Below are positions 49,729 to 57,952 of a stretch of DNA of 64,000 nt, one piece after another. Each line of letters begins with the position of its first letter. The first letter of the stretch is position 1. The notes under the pieces were generated by a model. The model saw only the letters and a list, made by a program, of their open reading frames with translations. It ran no database searches and was not told the origin of the DNA. This stretch comes from Methylobacterium oryzihabitans. Its GTDB lineage: Bacteria > Pseudomonadota > Alphaproteobacteria > Rhizobiales > Beijerinckiaceae. The stretch is from positions 62,001-126,000 of the forward strand of contig NZ_SACP01000001.1 of the NCBI RefSeq assembly GCF_004004555.2, written 5' to 3'. The position numbers and the translations under genes were made by a program.

Positions 49729-50163
49729 TCACTCGTCGGCCATCGGGTCCGCGCCCGGCGGCCGCAGGGCGTCGAGTTCGGGCATCAGCACCACGCTCTC
49801 CTGCTCGTTCGGGTCGGTCCGGGCGATCACCGCCGTGCAGGTCTCGGTGCGGCTGGCGTTGTAGGGCAGGTGCGGGACGTTGGCCGGGATGTAGACGAAG
49901 TCGCCCGGACGGGTCCACATGTGCTCGGACAGGTCGTCGCCGTACCACATGCCCGCTACCCCCGAGAGGACGTGGAGCGCCGTCTCGTGCGATGCGTGAC
50001 GGTGCGCCTTCGCGCGGGCGCCCGGCGGCATCGAGACGAGCTGCAGGTGGATCCCGGCGGCGCCGACCGACTCGGCCGAGATCGCCGGGGTGTAGGTCAG
50101 GCCCTGCTTGCCGACGTAATCCGGCTCGGCGCGCACCACCCGGCAGGTCGGTCGCTCGCTCAT
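49729..50163 (-). CDS. Cupin-domain protein
   Basis: 144 aa. A single cupin with metal-binding motif 1 (AHRHASHETALHVLSG) and motif 2 (GDFVYIPANVPHLPYN). Similar in layout to, but different in sequence from, the cupin at 48409. Its stop codon coincides with the TCA target of a small mobile element. Substrate unknown. Confidence 0.85.
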   Translation of the reverse strand: MSERPTCRVVRAEPDYVGKQGLTYTPAISAESVGAAGIHLQLVSMPPGARAKAHRHASHETALHVLSGVAGMWYGDDLSEHMWTRPGDFVYIPANVPHLPYNASRTETCTAVIARTDPNEQESVVLMPELDALRPPGADPMADE

Positions 50164-50216
50164 GCGCTGTCTCCCGTCGCGGACCGTCCGATCCTACCGC
50201 AGGCGGCGGGGCGCCG

Positions 50217-50543
50217 TCAGCCGCCGCGCTCGCGCTTCTCGCGGAACACCAGCGCGAGGTTGCGCAGGTAGATCACCGTGCCGAGGCTCTGGCCGAGGAT
50301 GAACACCGGGTCGCGCCGGTAGAGCGCGTAGCCGAGCAGCACCGCCGAGCCGCCGAGGGAGAAGAACCAGAACGAAACCGGGATCACGCTGCGCCCGGCC
50401 CGCTCGCTGGCGACCCATTGTACCAGGAACCGGGCGGTGAACAGCGCCTGCCCGAGCAGCCCGACCAGCACCACGAGGTCGACCGGGCCGGCGAACAGCG
50501 ACGCCAGATAGGCGCCGAGCCCGTGCATGATGTCGGCGACCAT
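50217..50543 (-). CDS. Lipid A biosynthesis N-terminal domain (LAB_N) membrane protein
   Basis: 108 aa with three membrane helices (LVVLVGLLGQALFTARFLVQW, PVSFWFFSLGGSAVLLGYALY, IFILGQSLG-type third segment), the LAB_N fold (Pfam PF07578) otherwise found at the N-terminus of some LpxB proteins. ATG overlaps the stop of the GT2 gene (TGATG). Encoded with a GT39 and a GT2 enzyme, it probably takes part in membrane glycolipid or lipid A modification. Related to SMR-type flippases in topology, so lipid translocation is conceivable. Confidence 0.88.
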   Translation of the reverse strand: MVADIMHGLGAYLASLFAGPVDLVVLVGLLGQALFTARFLVQWVASERAGRSVIPVSFWFFSLGGSAVLLGYALYRRDPVFILGQSLGTVIYLRNLALVFREKRERGG

Positions 50544-51343
50544 CAGCCCGCCTCCCCCTCGCCGCCGGCCAGCTCCGGCACACGGCGCCGGCGGCGGATC
50601 AGCCACCACACCCCGGCGAGGTCGAGGATGCCGACCCAGAGCCGGTCGAACAGGCCGTAATTCGACTGCCCGCTCATCCGCGGCCGGTCGACCACGTCGA
50701 CATGGACCACCCGGAAGCCCTCGCGGGCGACCAGCGCCGGCATGAAGCGGTGCAGGGCGTCGAAATACGGCAGCCCGAGATAGACCGCGCGGCGAAACAC
50801 CTTCAGGCCGCAGCCGGTGTCGCGGGTGGCGTCGTTGAGGATGCGGCCGCGCACCCCGTTGGCGATGCGCGATTGCAGGGTCTTGAGCCGGCCGTCCTTG
50901 CGCCCGATCCGTTGGCCCTGGGCGAGGCCGGCCCGCGGCCCGGCCGCGTCCAGCGCCGCGACCAGGGCCGGGATGAAGGCCGGATCGTTCTGGCCGTCGC
51001 CGTCGAGGGTGGCCACCACGGCGCCGCGGGCCGCAAGGACGCCCGAGCGCACCGCCGCGCTTTGGCCGCAGCTCGCCTTGTGGCGCACGACCCGCAGCAT
51101 CGGGTGGCGGCGCGCCGCCTCCGCCAGAGCCGTCGCGGTGCCGTCGCCCGAGCCGTCGTCGACGTAGACGATCTCGAACGGGGCGAGCGGCGCGCAGGCT
51201 TGCGCGATTTCGGCGGCGAGCGGCGCGATGTTGGCCGCCTCGTTGCGCACCGGCACGACCACGCTCAGGCGCATCCCGGCGGCGGAGGGCGCGGCCGGCG
51301 GCGTCGCCAGCTTCTCGGCGTCGATGGGGACGATCTCGGTCAC
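50543..51343 (-). CDS. Glycosyltransferase family 2 (dolichol/undecaprenyl-phosphate sugar synthase type)
   Basis: 266 aa. The GT-A domain has LSVVVPVRNEAANI, the YVDDGSGDGT nucleotide site, the DGDGQNDP metal-binding motif and a C-terminal hydrophobic stretch. This is the ArnC/DPMS type that charges a polyprenyl phosphate with a sugar. GTG start overlapping the GT39 stop (GTGA). It would supply the lipid-linked donor for the neighbouring GT39. Confidence 0.9.
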   Translation of the reverse strand: MTEIVPIDAEKLATPPAAPSAAGMRLSVVVPVRNEAANIAPLAAEIAQACAPLAPFEIVYVDDGSGDGTATALAEAARRHPMLRVVRHKASCGQSAAVRSGVLAARGAVVATLDGDGQNDPAFIPALVAALDAAGPRAGLAQGQRIGRKDGRLKTLQSRIANGVRGRILNDATRDTGCGLKVFRRAVYLGLPYFDALHRFMPALVAREGFRVVHVDVVDRPRMSGQSNYGLFDRLWVGILDLAGVWWLIRRRRRVPELAGGEGEAG

Positions 51344-53052
51344 GGCGTCACCGCGTAGGCGGTGAGGCCGACCGGCTTGCCGCCGTTGATGTTGAACCCG
51401 GTGACGCGCCCAACTTGCGCCGGCGCGAGGCCGGTCGAGGCCGTGGCCGTCGCGAAGGCACCGGCGAAGCGGTCCTCGACGTAGAGCAGGCGGCAGCCGC
51501 CGCCGGCGAGGAACGACGCCGCCTCGGGGGCGGTCTCCAGCATGTCGAGGTCGGTCCCGGTCAGGAAGACGAGGCTCGGCTCGCGGTAGCCGAGGGTGGC
51601 GACGAGCGGCCGGCACGGCAGCGTCCCGCGCAGGGCGGCGAGGCGCGGCGACACCTTCAGCGCGGCCAGGGCCGGCTGGACCAGACCGAACACCGCCGGC
51701 CCGGCGACGGCGCCAGCGATGACCGCCACGGCGAGCGCCCGTTCGGGCGCGCCGTCGGCGAACAGCCGCCACGCCAGCGCCGCGACGGCGAGCGCCACCG
51801 CGAGGGCGGCGAGGCCGGCCGCCGGGACGGCGCCGTCGAGGCGCCAGCCGGCGAAGCCGAGGCCGAGGATCAGCCCGAGGGGGATCAGCGGCACCAGCAG
51901 CGCGACGAGGCGCGCGCCCGGCCGGTCGCGGTGCACCGCCCCGGCGGCCACCGCCATCACGGCGAGGATCGCCAGCGCCGGGCACAGCGGCAGGACGTAG
52001 TGCGGCAGCTTCGTCGGCACCGCCTCGAAGACGAGCCAGGACGGGACGACCCAGGCGATCAGGAACGCGACCGCGTCGTCGCGGCGCCGGGCGAAGGCGA
52101 ACGGGAGCGCCATGGCGGCGAAGGCGGCGGCGGGCCAGAAGGTCGCGAAGATCACCAGCAGGTAGGTACCGGGCGGCGCCCAGTGCTGGGTCTGGGCGGT
52201 GCCGACCTTGCCGAGCATGTCGTGTCCGACCGCCTCGCCGAAGAAGGCGCCGTGGCTGCGCAGCGCGATGGCGACGAACCAGGGCGCCACCAGCACCAGC
52301 ACGAGGGCGAGGCCGGGCAGCGGGCGCAGCCGCGCCAGCCACGCGCCGGAGCGCGCCTTGACCGACAGCGCCAGCGCCGCGAGGCCGGCGAAGAGCGGCA
52401 CCATCGGTCCCTTGACCAGGATGCCGAGCGCGACCGCGAGCCAGAAAACCAGGGCGGTGCCCCAGCCGAGCCGGGCCTCGCGCGACAGCCACGCCCGGGC
52501 GAACGCTCCCATGGCGGCGACCGTGGTCGCGGTGAGGAGCGCGTCGGTCTTGGCCAGCCGCGCCTCGGCGCCGAGCATGGCGGAGGCGCAGACCAGGGCG
52601 GCGGCGAGGAAGGCGAGGCGCCGGGGCAGGAAGGTGAGCGCCGCCCAGTAGCTCAGCAGCACGACCGCGACCGCGCCGGCGAGCGAGGGGAGGCGGTAGA
52701 GCGCGATGGTGGTGCGGGCCTCCGGCACGCCGAGGCGCTCGGCGGCCGAGACCACGGCGGCCTGGGCCCAGTAGATCCCGACCGGCTTCTTGTGCCGGGC
52801 CTCGCCCTGGAAGCGGATGTCGACGAGGTCGCCGGTCTCGAGCATCTGCTTGGAGGCCTGCGCGAATCGCGGCTCGTCGCGGTCCATCGGCTGGAGCGAG
52901 GCGAAGCCCGGCAGGAAGCAGACGAGGGCGAGGGCGAACAGCAGCGCGCAGGCGGTCGCGTGGCTGCGGGCGCCGAGGGAGAGGAGGGAGTCGGCGTAGG
53001 CGCCCGCCACGGCGGCGAGGCCGGGGCGGCGCCCGGCGGCGAGGCTCGTCAT
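51340..53052 (-). CDS. Glycosyltransferase family 39 / ArnT-like membrane transferase
   Basis: 570 aa with about 12 membrane helices. The catalytic Asp-Glu of the first periplasmic loop is in LQPMDRDEPRFAQASKQML, and RFQGEARHKKPVGIYWAQA is the conserved ArnT-type loop. C-terminal periplasmic domain. It transfers a sugar from a polyprenyl-phosphate donor, often to lipid A. First gene of a three-gene operon; acceptor and sugar unknown. Confidence 0.9.
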   Translation of the reverse strand: MTSLAAGRRPGLAAVAGAYADSLLSLGARSHATACALLFALALVCFLPGFASLQPMDRDEPRFAQASKQMLETGDLVDIRFQGEARHKKPVGIYWAQAAVVSAAERLGVPEARTTIALYRLPSLAGAVAVVLLSYWAALTFLPRRLAFLAAALVCASAMLGAEARLAKTDALLTATTVAAMGAFARAWLSREARLGWGTALVFWLAVALGILVKGPMVPLFAGLAALALSVKARSGAWLARLRPLPGLALVLVLVAPWFVAIALRSHGAFFGEAVGHDMLGKVGTAQTQHWAPPGTYLLVIFATFWPAAAFAAMALPFAFARRRDDAVAFLIAWVVPSWLVFEAVPTKLPHYVLPLCPALAILAVMAVAAGAVHRDRPGARLVALLVPLIPLGLILGLGFAGWRLDGAVPAAGLAALAVALAVAALAWRLFADGAPERALAVAVIAGAVAGPAVFGLVQPALAALKVSPRLAALRGTLPCRPLVATLGYREPSLVFLTGTDLDMLETAPEAASFLAGGGCRLLYVEDRFAGAFATATASTGLAPAQVGRVTGFNINGGKPVGLTAYAVTP

Positions 53053-53425
53053 GCACAGATCCGGGGCCGGCCCGGAGGGCCGCGCGGCGGGCGCCGATGT
53101 CGATGATCCCGCCCCGAAAGTCAATTTCTTTGGCCTGGGGCGGCAGGTTCACCGCTTTGGAGCAGTCTGACTGGCGCTCGTCCTTACGTGGCTGTTAGGA
53201 AATGAAACAGACCCGCGCCTCCCCTCTCCCGAGTGGGAGAGGGGCCGGGGGTGAGGGTGGCTCGGGTTCAGAATGGAATAGTGAGGGTTGAGCTGCGCAG
53301 CTCAACTTCTCGTGTTTTATCCTGAACCGTCTCCACCCTCACCCCTACCCCTCTCCCACTCGGGAGAGGGGATCCCGCGCTTTGGAATTCGACCGCCAAA
53401 TCAGTTGCTTGGAGTCAGTTTCCAT
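53053..53425. other. 373-bp gap upstream of the GT39 operon
   Basis: Contains the inverted repeat at 53207-53381 and about 150 bases of less GC-rich sequence next to the GT39 start that should hold its promoter. No gene seen. Confidence 0.55.
53207..53381. repeat. Long imperfect inverted repeat (53 kb copy)
   Basis: Arms of about 60 bases (53207-53271 and 53323-53381), each with the internal palindrome CCCCTCTCCC-GAGT-GGGAGAGGGG and then GGGTGAGGGTGG. The outer ends match the repeat at 41 kb. The central part (53281-53320) holds a small palindrome GTTGAGCTGCGCAGCTCAAC. No coding. Confidence 0.75.
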
Positions 53426-53848
53426 TTAAGCCGGGTGCGCGGTGGGCTCGAACAGGAAGCCGTCGCGGGCCGGGATCGGCACCGACAGGCTGACGCCGCA
53501 GGACGAGCGCGACAGCCGCCACGGCCGGTCCAGCGTCGCGCGCACCGCCTCGGACGGGCGCAGGCGGCGGGCGGCGCCGTCCTCGGCCACCTCCTCGATC
53601 GTGAGGAAGCCGTAGACCTGCAGGCGGGAGGCGAGGAGCTTGGTCGCCCGGTCGCCGGCCGCGACCGGCAGGCTGCCGGCCTCGTAGACCGTGTCCATCA
53701 GCCGGCGCTGGTCGCGGCGGGCTGCGGCCACGACGGGGCCGGGACCGAGATCGGGGTCGAACGCCCCGGAAGCCGGGATCGGAACGGCACGGGAGCGCCG
53801 GAACGGCACCACGGTGCCGGCTTCGTTCGCGTGCTGACGCATACGCAT
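53426..53848 (-). CDS. Hypothetical protein
   Basis: 140 aa. After an Arg-rich start (MRMRQHANEAGTVVPFRRSRA) comes a segment with DRATKLLASRLQVYGFLTIEEVAEDGAARRL, which could be a small helix-turn or winged fold, and a tail with one Cys. No family recognised and the ribosome site is weak; a second ATG two codons downstream is equally possible. Confidence 0.5.
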   Translation of the reverse strand: MRMRQHANEAGTVVPFRRSRAVPIPASGAFDPDLGPGPVVAAARRDQRRLMDTVYEAGSLPVAAGDRATKLLASRLQVYGFLTIEEVAEDGAARRLRPSEAVRATLDRPWRLSRSSCGVSLSVPIPARDGFLFEPTAHPA

Positions 53849-54016
53849 AACCCTGGGTCGCGTTCAAGTCGGGCCGCATCGTCGCCTGACGGCGAATCGC
53901 GGCGTCGAGCGCAGCATTCGACCGATCGGTTTAACGCGCGATTGACCACGCGCCGCGGCTCCGGCATCGGCCTGTGCCAGAACGGGGCGCCGCGCTCCCC
54001 GCGCCGAGGCCGCTCC

Positions 54017-55063
54017 ATGACCCCTCCTCCCGCCCTCGCGATCGAGGACGTCGCCTGCCGCTTCGGCGCGGTGCAGGCCCTCGACGGCGTGTCGCTGGAG
54101 GTCCGGCCCGGCGAGGTGGTGGCGCTGCTCGGCGATTCCGGCTGCGGCAAGAGCACCCTCCTGCGCATCGTCGCCGGGCTGGAGCAGCCGTCCCGCGGCC
54201 GCATCGCCATCGACGGGCAGGTGGTGGCCGGGGCCGGCCCGTCGGTGCCGCCGGAGTCCCGCGGCGTCGGCCTGATGTTCCAGGACTACGCCCTGTTTCC
54301 CCACCTCACGGTGGCGCAGAACGTCCGCTTCGGCCTCGCCGGGCGGACGCGGGCGGACGGCGACCCGGCCCTCGACCTCCTGGCCCAGGTCGGCCTCGCG
54401 GCCCTCGCCGAGAGCTACCCGCCGACCCTGTCGGGCGGCGAGCAGCAGCGCGTCGCGCTCGTGCGGGCGCTCGCGCCGCGGCCACGTCTGCTGCTCCTCG
54501 ACGAGCCGTTCTCCAACCTCGACCGGCGGATGCGCGACCGGGTGCGGGAGGACACCGTGGCGCTGCTGCGCCGCACCGGCACCACCGCGCTGCTGGTCAC
54601 CCACGATCCCGAGGAGGCGCTGGCGGTGGCCTCGCGGGTCGCGCTGATGCGCGGCGGCCGCATCGTGCAGGTGGCGAGCGGCGAAACGCTGTATCGCCGC
54701 CCGGCCAGCCTCTTCGCCGCCCGCTTCCTCGCCGACGCCGCCGAGATCCCCGGAACCTGCCGGGACGGCGCCGTGGCGACGCCGCTCGGGCCGGTGCCGG
54801 CGCCGGGCTTCTCCGAGGGCGTCCGCCTGCGGGTCTGCCTGCGGCCCGAGGCGGTGGTGGCCGGGCCGCCGGGGAGCGGGACGCCCGCCCGGGTGCTGCG
54901 CCGGACCTTCCTCGGCGCCGCGACCCTGCTCCACCTCGCGGTGCCGGGCCTCGACGCGCCGTTGCGCGCGCGCCTCGCCGGGCGCGGCCCCTACGGCGCC
55001 GGCGACGCCGCCGGCGTGACGCTGAGTCCGGAATCCGTCCTCGTGCTGCCCGACGAGGATTAA
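54017..55063 (+). CDS. fbpC: Fe(III)-type ABC transporter, ATP-binding protein
   Basis: 348 aa. ABC ATPase of the CysA/PotA/FbpC class: Walker A LGDSGCGKSTLLR, signature LSGGEQQRVALVRAL, Walker B LLLLDEPFSNLDRRM, H loop LVTHDPEEAL, then a C-terminal TOBE-like regulatory domain (VRLRVCLRPEAVV, RRTFLGAATLLHL). Lies upstream of a substrate-binding and a double-domain permease gene, which fits iron(III) uptake. Confidence 0.9.
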   Translation: MTPPPALAIEDVACRFGAVQALDGVSLEVRPGEVVALLGDSGCGKSTLLRIVAGLEQPSRGRIAIDGQVVAGAGPSVPPESRGVGLMFQDYALFPHLTVAQNVRFGLAGRTRADGDPALDLLAQVGLAALAESYPPTLSGGEQQRVALVRALAPRPRLLLLDEPFSNLDRRMRDRVREDTVALLRRTGTTALLVTHDPEEALAVASRVALMRGGRIVQVASGETLYRRPASLFAARFLADAAEIPGTCRDGAVATPLGPVPAPGFSEGVRLRVCLRPEAVVAGPPGSGTPARVLRRTFLGAATLLHLAVPGLDAPLRARLAGRGPYGAGDAAGVTLSPESVLVLPDED

Positions 55064-55106
55064 AGTCGCGCGCCGGACGTGACGCTGCTGAGTCAAGTCG
55101 AACAGC

Positions 55107-55135
55107 TTTACATTGAAACAAGTCTAATATATTGT
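55107..55135 (+). promoter_or_regulatory. Sigma-70-type promoter before the substrate-binding gene
   Basis: TTTACA, 17 bases, TATTGT lies in an AT-rich 60-bp gap, about 45 bases ahead of the GTG start. It would allow the binding protein to be made separately from, and more abundantly than, the ATPase. No certain Fur, Irr or RirA site was recognised. Confidence 0.5.
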
Positions 55136-55179
55136 GCTTGCTTTCATGGCCGTTCTGTCTCTCTACGGGGTGCCTCTCC

Positions 55180-56235
55180 GTGGAGACATCCGCCTTGTCA
55201 CGCCATCGCTTCGCCCTGGGTCTGCTGACGCTCGCCGCGCTCGTCTGCGGCCCCGCCCGCGCGCAGGCCCCCGCCCCGGCCTCCGGCGAGGTCAACCTCT
55301 ACACCACCCGCGAGCCCGGCCTGATCCGCCCGCTCCTCGACGCCTTCACGGCGAAGTCCGGCGTCAAGGTCAACACGGTGTTCGTCGACAAGGGCCTCGC
55401 CGAGCGGGTCGCCGCCGAGGGCGCGCGCTCGGCGGCCGACGTGCTGATGACCGTCGACATCGGCAACCTGATCGAGCTGGTCGACAAGGACCTCGCCCAG
55501 CCGGTGCGCTCGCCGGCGATCGAGGCGGCGGTGCCGGCCTCCCTGCGCGACCCCGAGGGCCGCTGGCTCGCCCTGTCGATCCGCGCCCGGGTCGCCTACG
55601 CCAAGCCGGGCCTCAAGGGGCTCGACGGCATCACCTACGAGAGCCTCGCCGACCCCAAGTACAAGGGCGAGGTCTGCCTGCGCTCGGGCCAGCATCCCTA
55701 CAACACCGCGCTGATCGCCGCCTATCTCGTGAAGCACGGCGAGGAGAAGGCCGAGGCGTGGCTGCGCGGGCTGAAGGACAACCTCGCCCGCAAGGCCGGC
55801 GGCGGCGACCGCGACGTCGCCCGCGACATCGTCGCGGACCTCTGCGACATCGGTCTGGCGAACTCGTACTATGTCGGGCTGATGCGCAGCGGCCGCGGCG
55901 GCCCCGAGCAGAAGAAGTGGGGCGACGGCATCACGGTGGCGCTGCCGGTCTTCGAGGGCGGCGGCACCCACGTCAACGTGTCGGGCGCCGTGGTGGCGAA
56001 GTCCGCCCCGAACCGCGACAACGCGGTCAAGCTGCTCGAATACCTCGTCTCCGACGAGGCGCAGGGCCTCTACGCCAAGGCCGACTACGAGTATCCGGTG
56101 AAGCCCGGCGCGCCGGTCGACCCGCTGCTCGCCGAACTCGGCCCGCTCAAGATCGACGCCACGCCGCTCGTCGAGATCGCCCGCCGGCGCAAGGCCGCGA
56201 GCCTGCTCGTCGACAAGGTCGGCTTCGACAAGTAG
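55180..56235 (+). CDS. fbpA: Fe(III)-type ABC transporter, substrate-binding protein
   Basis: 351-aa periplasmic binding protein with a signal peptide (RFALGLLTLAALVCGPARAQA). EVNLYTTREPGLIRPLLDAF is the typical start of the FbpA/FutA family. The metal-site tyrosines are probably in GLANSYYVGLM, as in FutA/FbpA. GTG start supported by GGGG 9 bases upstream; an ATG 16 codons earlier gives a poor signal peptide. Followed 19 bases later by the permease gene. Confidence 0.9.
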   Translation: METSALSRHRFALGLLTLAALVCGPARAQAPAPASGEVNLYTTREPGLIRPLLDAFTAKSGVKVNTVFVDKGLAERVAAEGARSAADVLMTVDIGNLIELVDKDLAQPVRSPAIEAAVPASLRDPEGRWLALSIRARVAYAKPGLKGLDGITYESLADPKYKGEVCLRSGQHPYNTALIAAYLVKHGEEKAEAWLRGLKDNLARKAGGGDRDVARDIVADLCDIGLANSYYVGLMRSGRGGPEQKKWGDGITVALPVFEGGGTHVNVSGAVVAKSAPNRDNAVKLLEYLVSDEAQGLYAKADYEYPVKPGAPVDPLLAELGPLKIDATPLVEIARRRKAASLLVDKVGFDK

Positions 56236-56254
56236 CCGGCGGGACCCGGCTGCC

Positions 56255-57952
56255 ATGCCGACGGAGCGTGCCGCGCTGGGCCGCCTCGCCCCGCGCCTGC
56301 GCGCGGCCGGTCCGGCCGCCTGGAGCCCGCGGGTCTGGGCCCTGGTGGCGGGCTTCGCCGCCCTGCTCGTGCTCGCGCCGCTCGCCTCGCTCGCCGTCGA
56401 GGCGCTGCGGGGATCGAGCGGGCTGTGGCCACACCTCCTCGCCTACGTGCTGCCGCAGGCGGTGCGCGACACGGTGCTGCTGCTGGCCGGCGTCGGACTC
56501 GTGGTGGTGGCGGTCGGGGCGGGGGCGGCGTGGCTCGTCGCCGCCTACGAGTTCCCCGGCCGGCGGCTGCTCGACTGGGCGCTGCTGCTGCCGTTGGCGG
56601 TGCCGACCTACATCGTCGCCTACGCCTATCTCGACCTGCTGCACCCGGTCGGACCGATCCAGAGCGGGCTGCGGGCGCTCTTCGGCTACGCCCGTCCGCG
56701 CGACCTCGTGCTGCCGGACGTGCGCTCGCTGCCGGGCTGCATCCTGCTGCTGGGCTTCGTGCTCTACCCCTACGTCTATCTGCCGGTGCGGGCGCTGTTC
56801 CTGATGCAGTCGGCGAGCCTGATCGAGGCCGGCCGCAGCCTCGGGCTCGGGCCGGCGGCGGTGTTCCGCCGGGTCGCCCTGCCGCTCGCCCGCCCCGCCC
56901 TGGCCCTCGGCGCCAGCCTCGCCCTGCTCGAGGCGCTCAACGACATCGGGGCGGCGGAATTCCTCGGGGTGCGCACCCTGACGGTCTCGATCTACGCCAC
57001 CTGGGTCAACCGCTCGGACCTGCCGGGCGCGGCCGGCATCGCCCTGGTGATGCTCGTCCTCGTGCTGGCCCTGATCTCGGTGGAGCGGGCTGCGCGCCGG
57101 CGCCGGCACTATGCCGGAGCGGCCCAGCGCTCGCGGCGGATGAGCCGCACGCGCCTGTCGGGCCTCCCGGCCCTCCTCGCCCTCGGGCTCGGCCTCGCGC
57201 CGGTGACGGTCGGGTTCCTGCTGCCGGCGGGCTACCTCGCGGTCGCGGCGCTGGAGCGCCTCGGCAGCGCCGGCCTCAGCGCGGCGATCGTCAGCGAGAC
57301 GCTGGCCACCCTCGCCTATGCCGGCGTGGCGGCGCTCTTCGCCACGGGCCTCGGCCTCGTGGTCGCGGCCGGCCCCCTCCTCTCGGCGGGCGGCGCGGCG
57401 TGGCGGGACGCGCTGCTGCGCTGCGCCACCCTCGGTTACGCGGTGCCCGGCGCGATCCTGGCGATCGGGCTGATGCCGCCGCTCTCGGCGCTGGACGGCG
57501 CCCTCGACGCCCTGAGCCGTCAGATCACCGGCACCGGTCTCGCGCTGGTCGGGCTCGGCAGCGGCACCGCCCTGGTCTACGCCTACGTCGTGCGCTTCCT
57601 CGCGATCACGGTCGGGAGCAGCGAGGCGGGGCTGGCCCGGGTGCCGCGCTCGCTCGGCGACGCCGCCCGTGTGCTCGGCCGCGGCCCCGGCGGCGCGCTG
57701 GCGCGGGTCCACCTGCCGCTCACCGCCCCCGCCGTGCTGAGCGGCGCGCTGCTGGTCTTCGTCGATTGCGTCAAGGAACTGCCGGCGACCCTGCTGCTGC
57801 GCCCGCTCAACGTCGAGACGCTGGCGACCCACCTCTACGGCGAGGCGGCGCGCGGCACCTACGAGGACGGCGCGGTCGCCGCCCTGCTGATCGTCGCGGT
57901 GGGGCTGCTGCCGGTGGCCCTGCTGCTCAGGGTCTCGACCCCGAAGACGTGA
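56255..57952 (+). CDS. fbpB: Fe(III)-type ABC transporter, fused permease
   Basis: 565 aa with about 12 membrane helices in two homologous halves, each with an EAA loop (EAGRSLGLGPAAVFRRVALPLARPAL and DAARVLGRGPGGALARVHLPL) that docks the ATPase. The two-domain permease is typical of FbpB/FutB. Its 3' end overlaps the convergent luciferase-like gene by 26 bases. Confidence 0.92.
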   Translation: MPTERAALGRLAPRLRAAGPAAWSPRVWALVAGFAALLVLAPLASLAVEALRGSSGLWPHLLAYVLPQAVRDTVLLLAGVGLVVVAVGAGAAWLVAAYEFPGRRLLDWALLLPLAVPTYIVAYAYLDLLHPVGPIQSGLRALFGYARPRDLVLPDVRSLPGCILLLGFVLYPYVYLPVRALFLMQSASLIEAGRSLGLGPAAVFRRVALPLARPALALGASLALLEALNDIGAAEFLGVRTLTVSIYATWVNRSDLPGAAGIALVMLVLVLALISVERAARRRRHYAGAAQRSRRMSRTRLSGLPALLALGLGLAPVTVGFLLPAGYLAVAALERLGSAGLSAAIVSETLATLAYAGVAALFATGLGLVVAAGPLLSAGGAAWRDALLRCATLGYAVPGAILAIGLMPPLSALDGALDALSRQITGTGLALVGLGSGTALVYAYVVRFLAITVGSSEAGLARVPRSLGDAARVLGRGPGGALARVHLPLTAPAVLSGALLVFVDCVKELPATLLLRPLNVETLATHLYGEAARGTYEDGAVAALLIVAVGLLPVALLLRVSTPKT

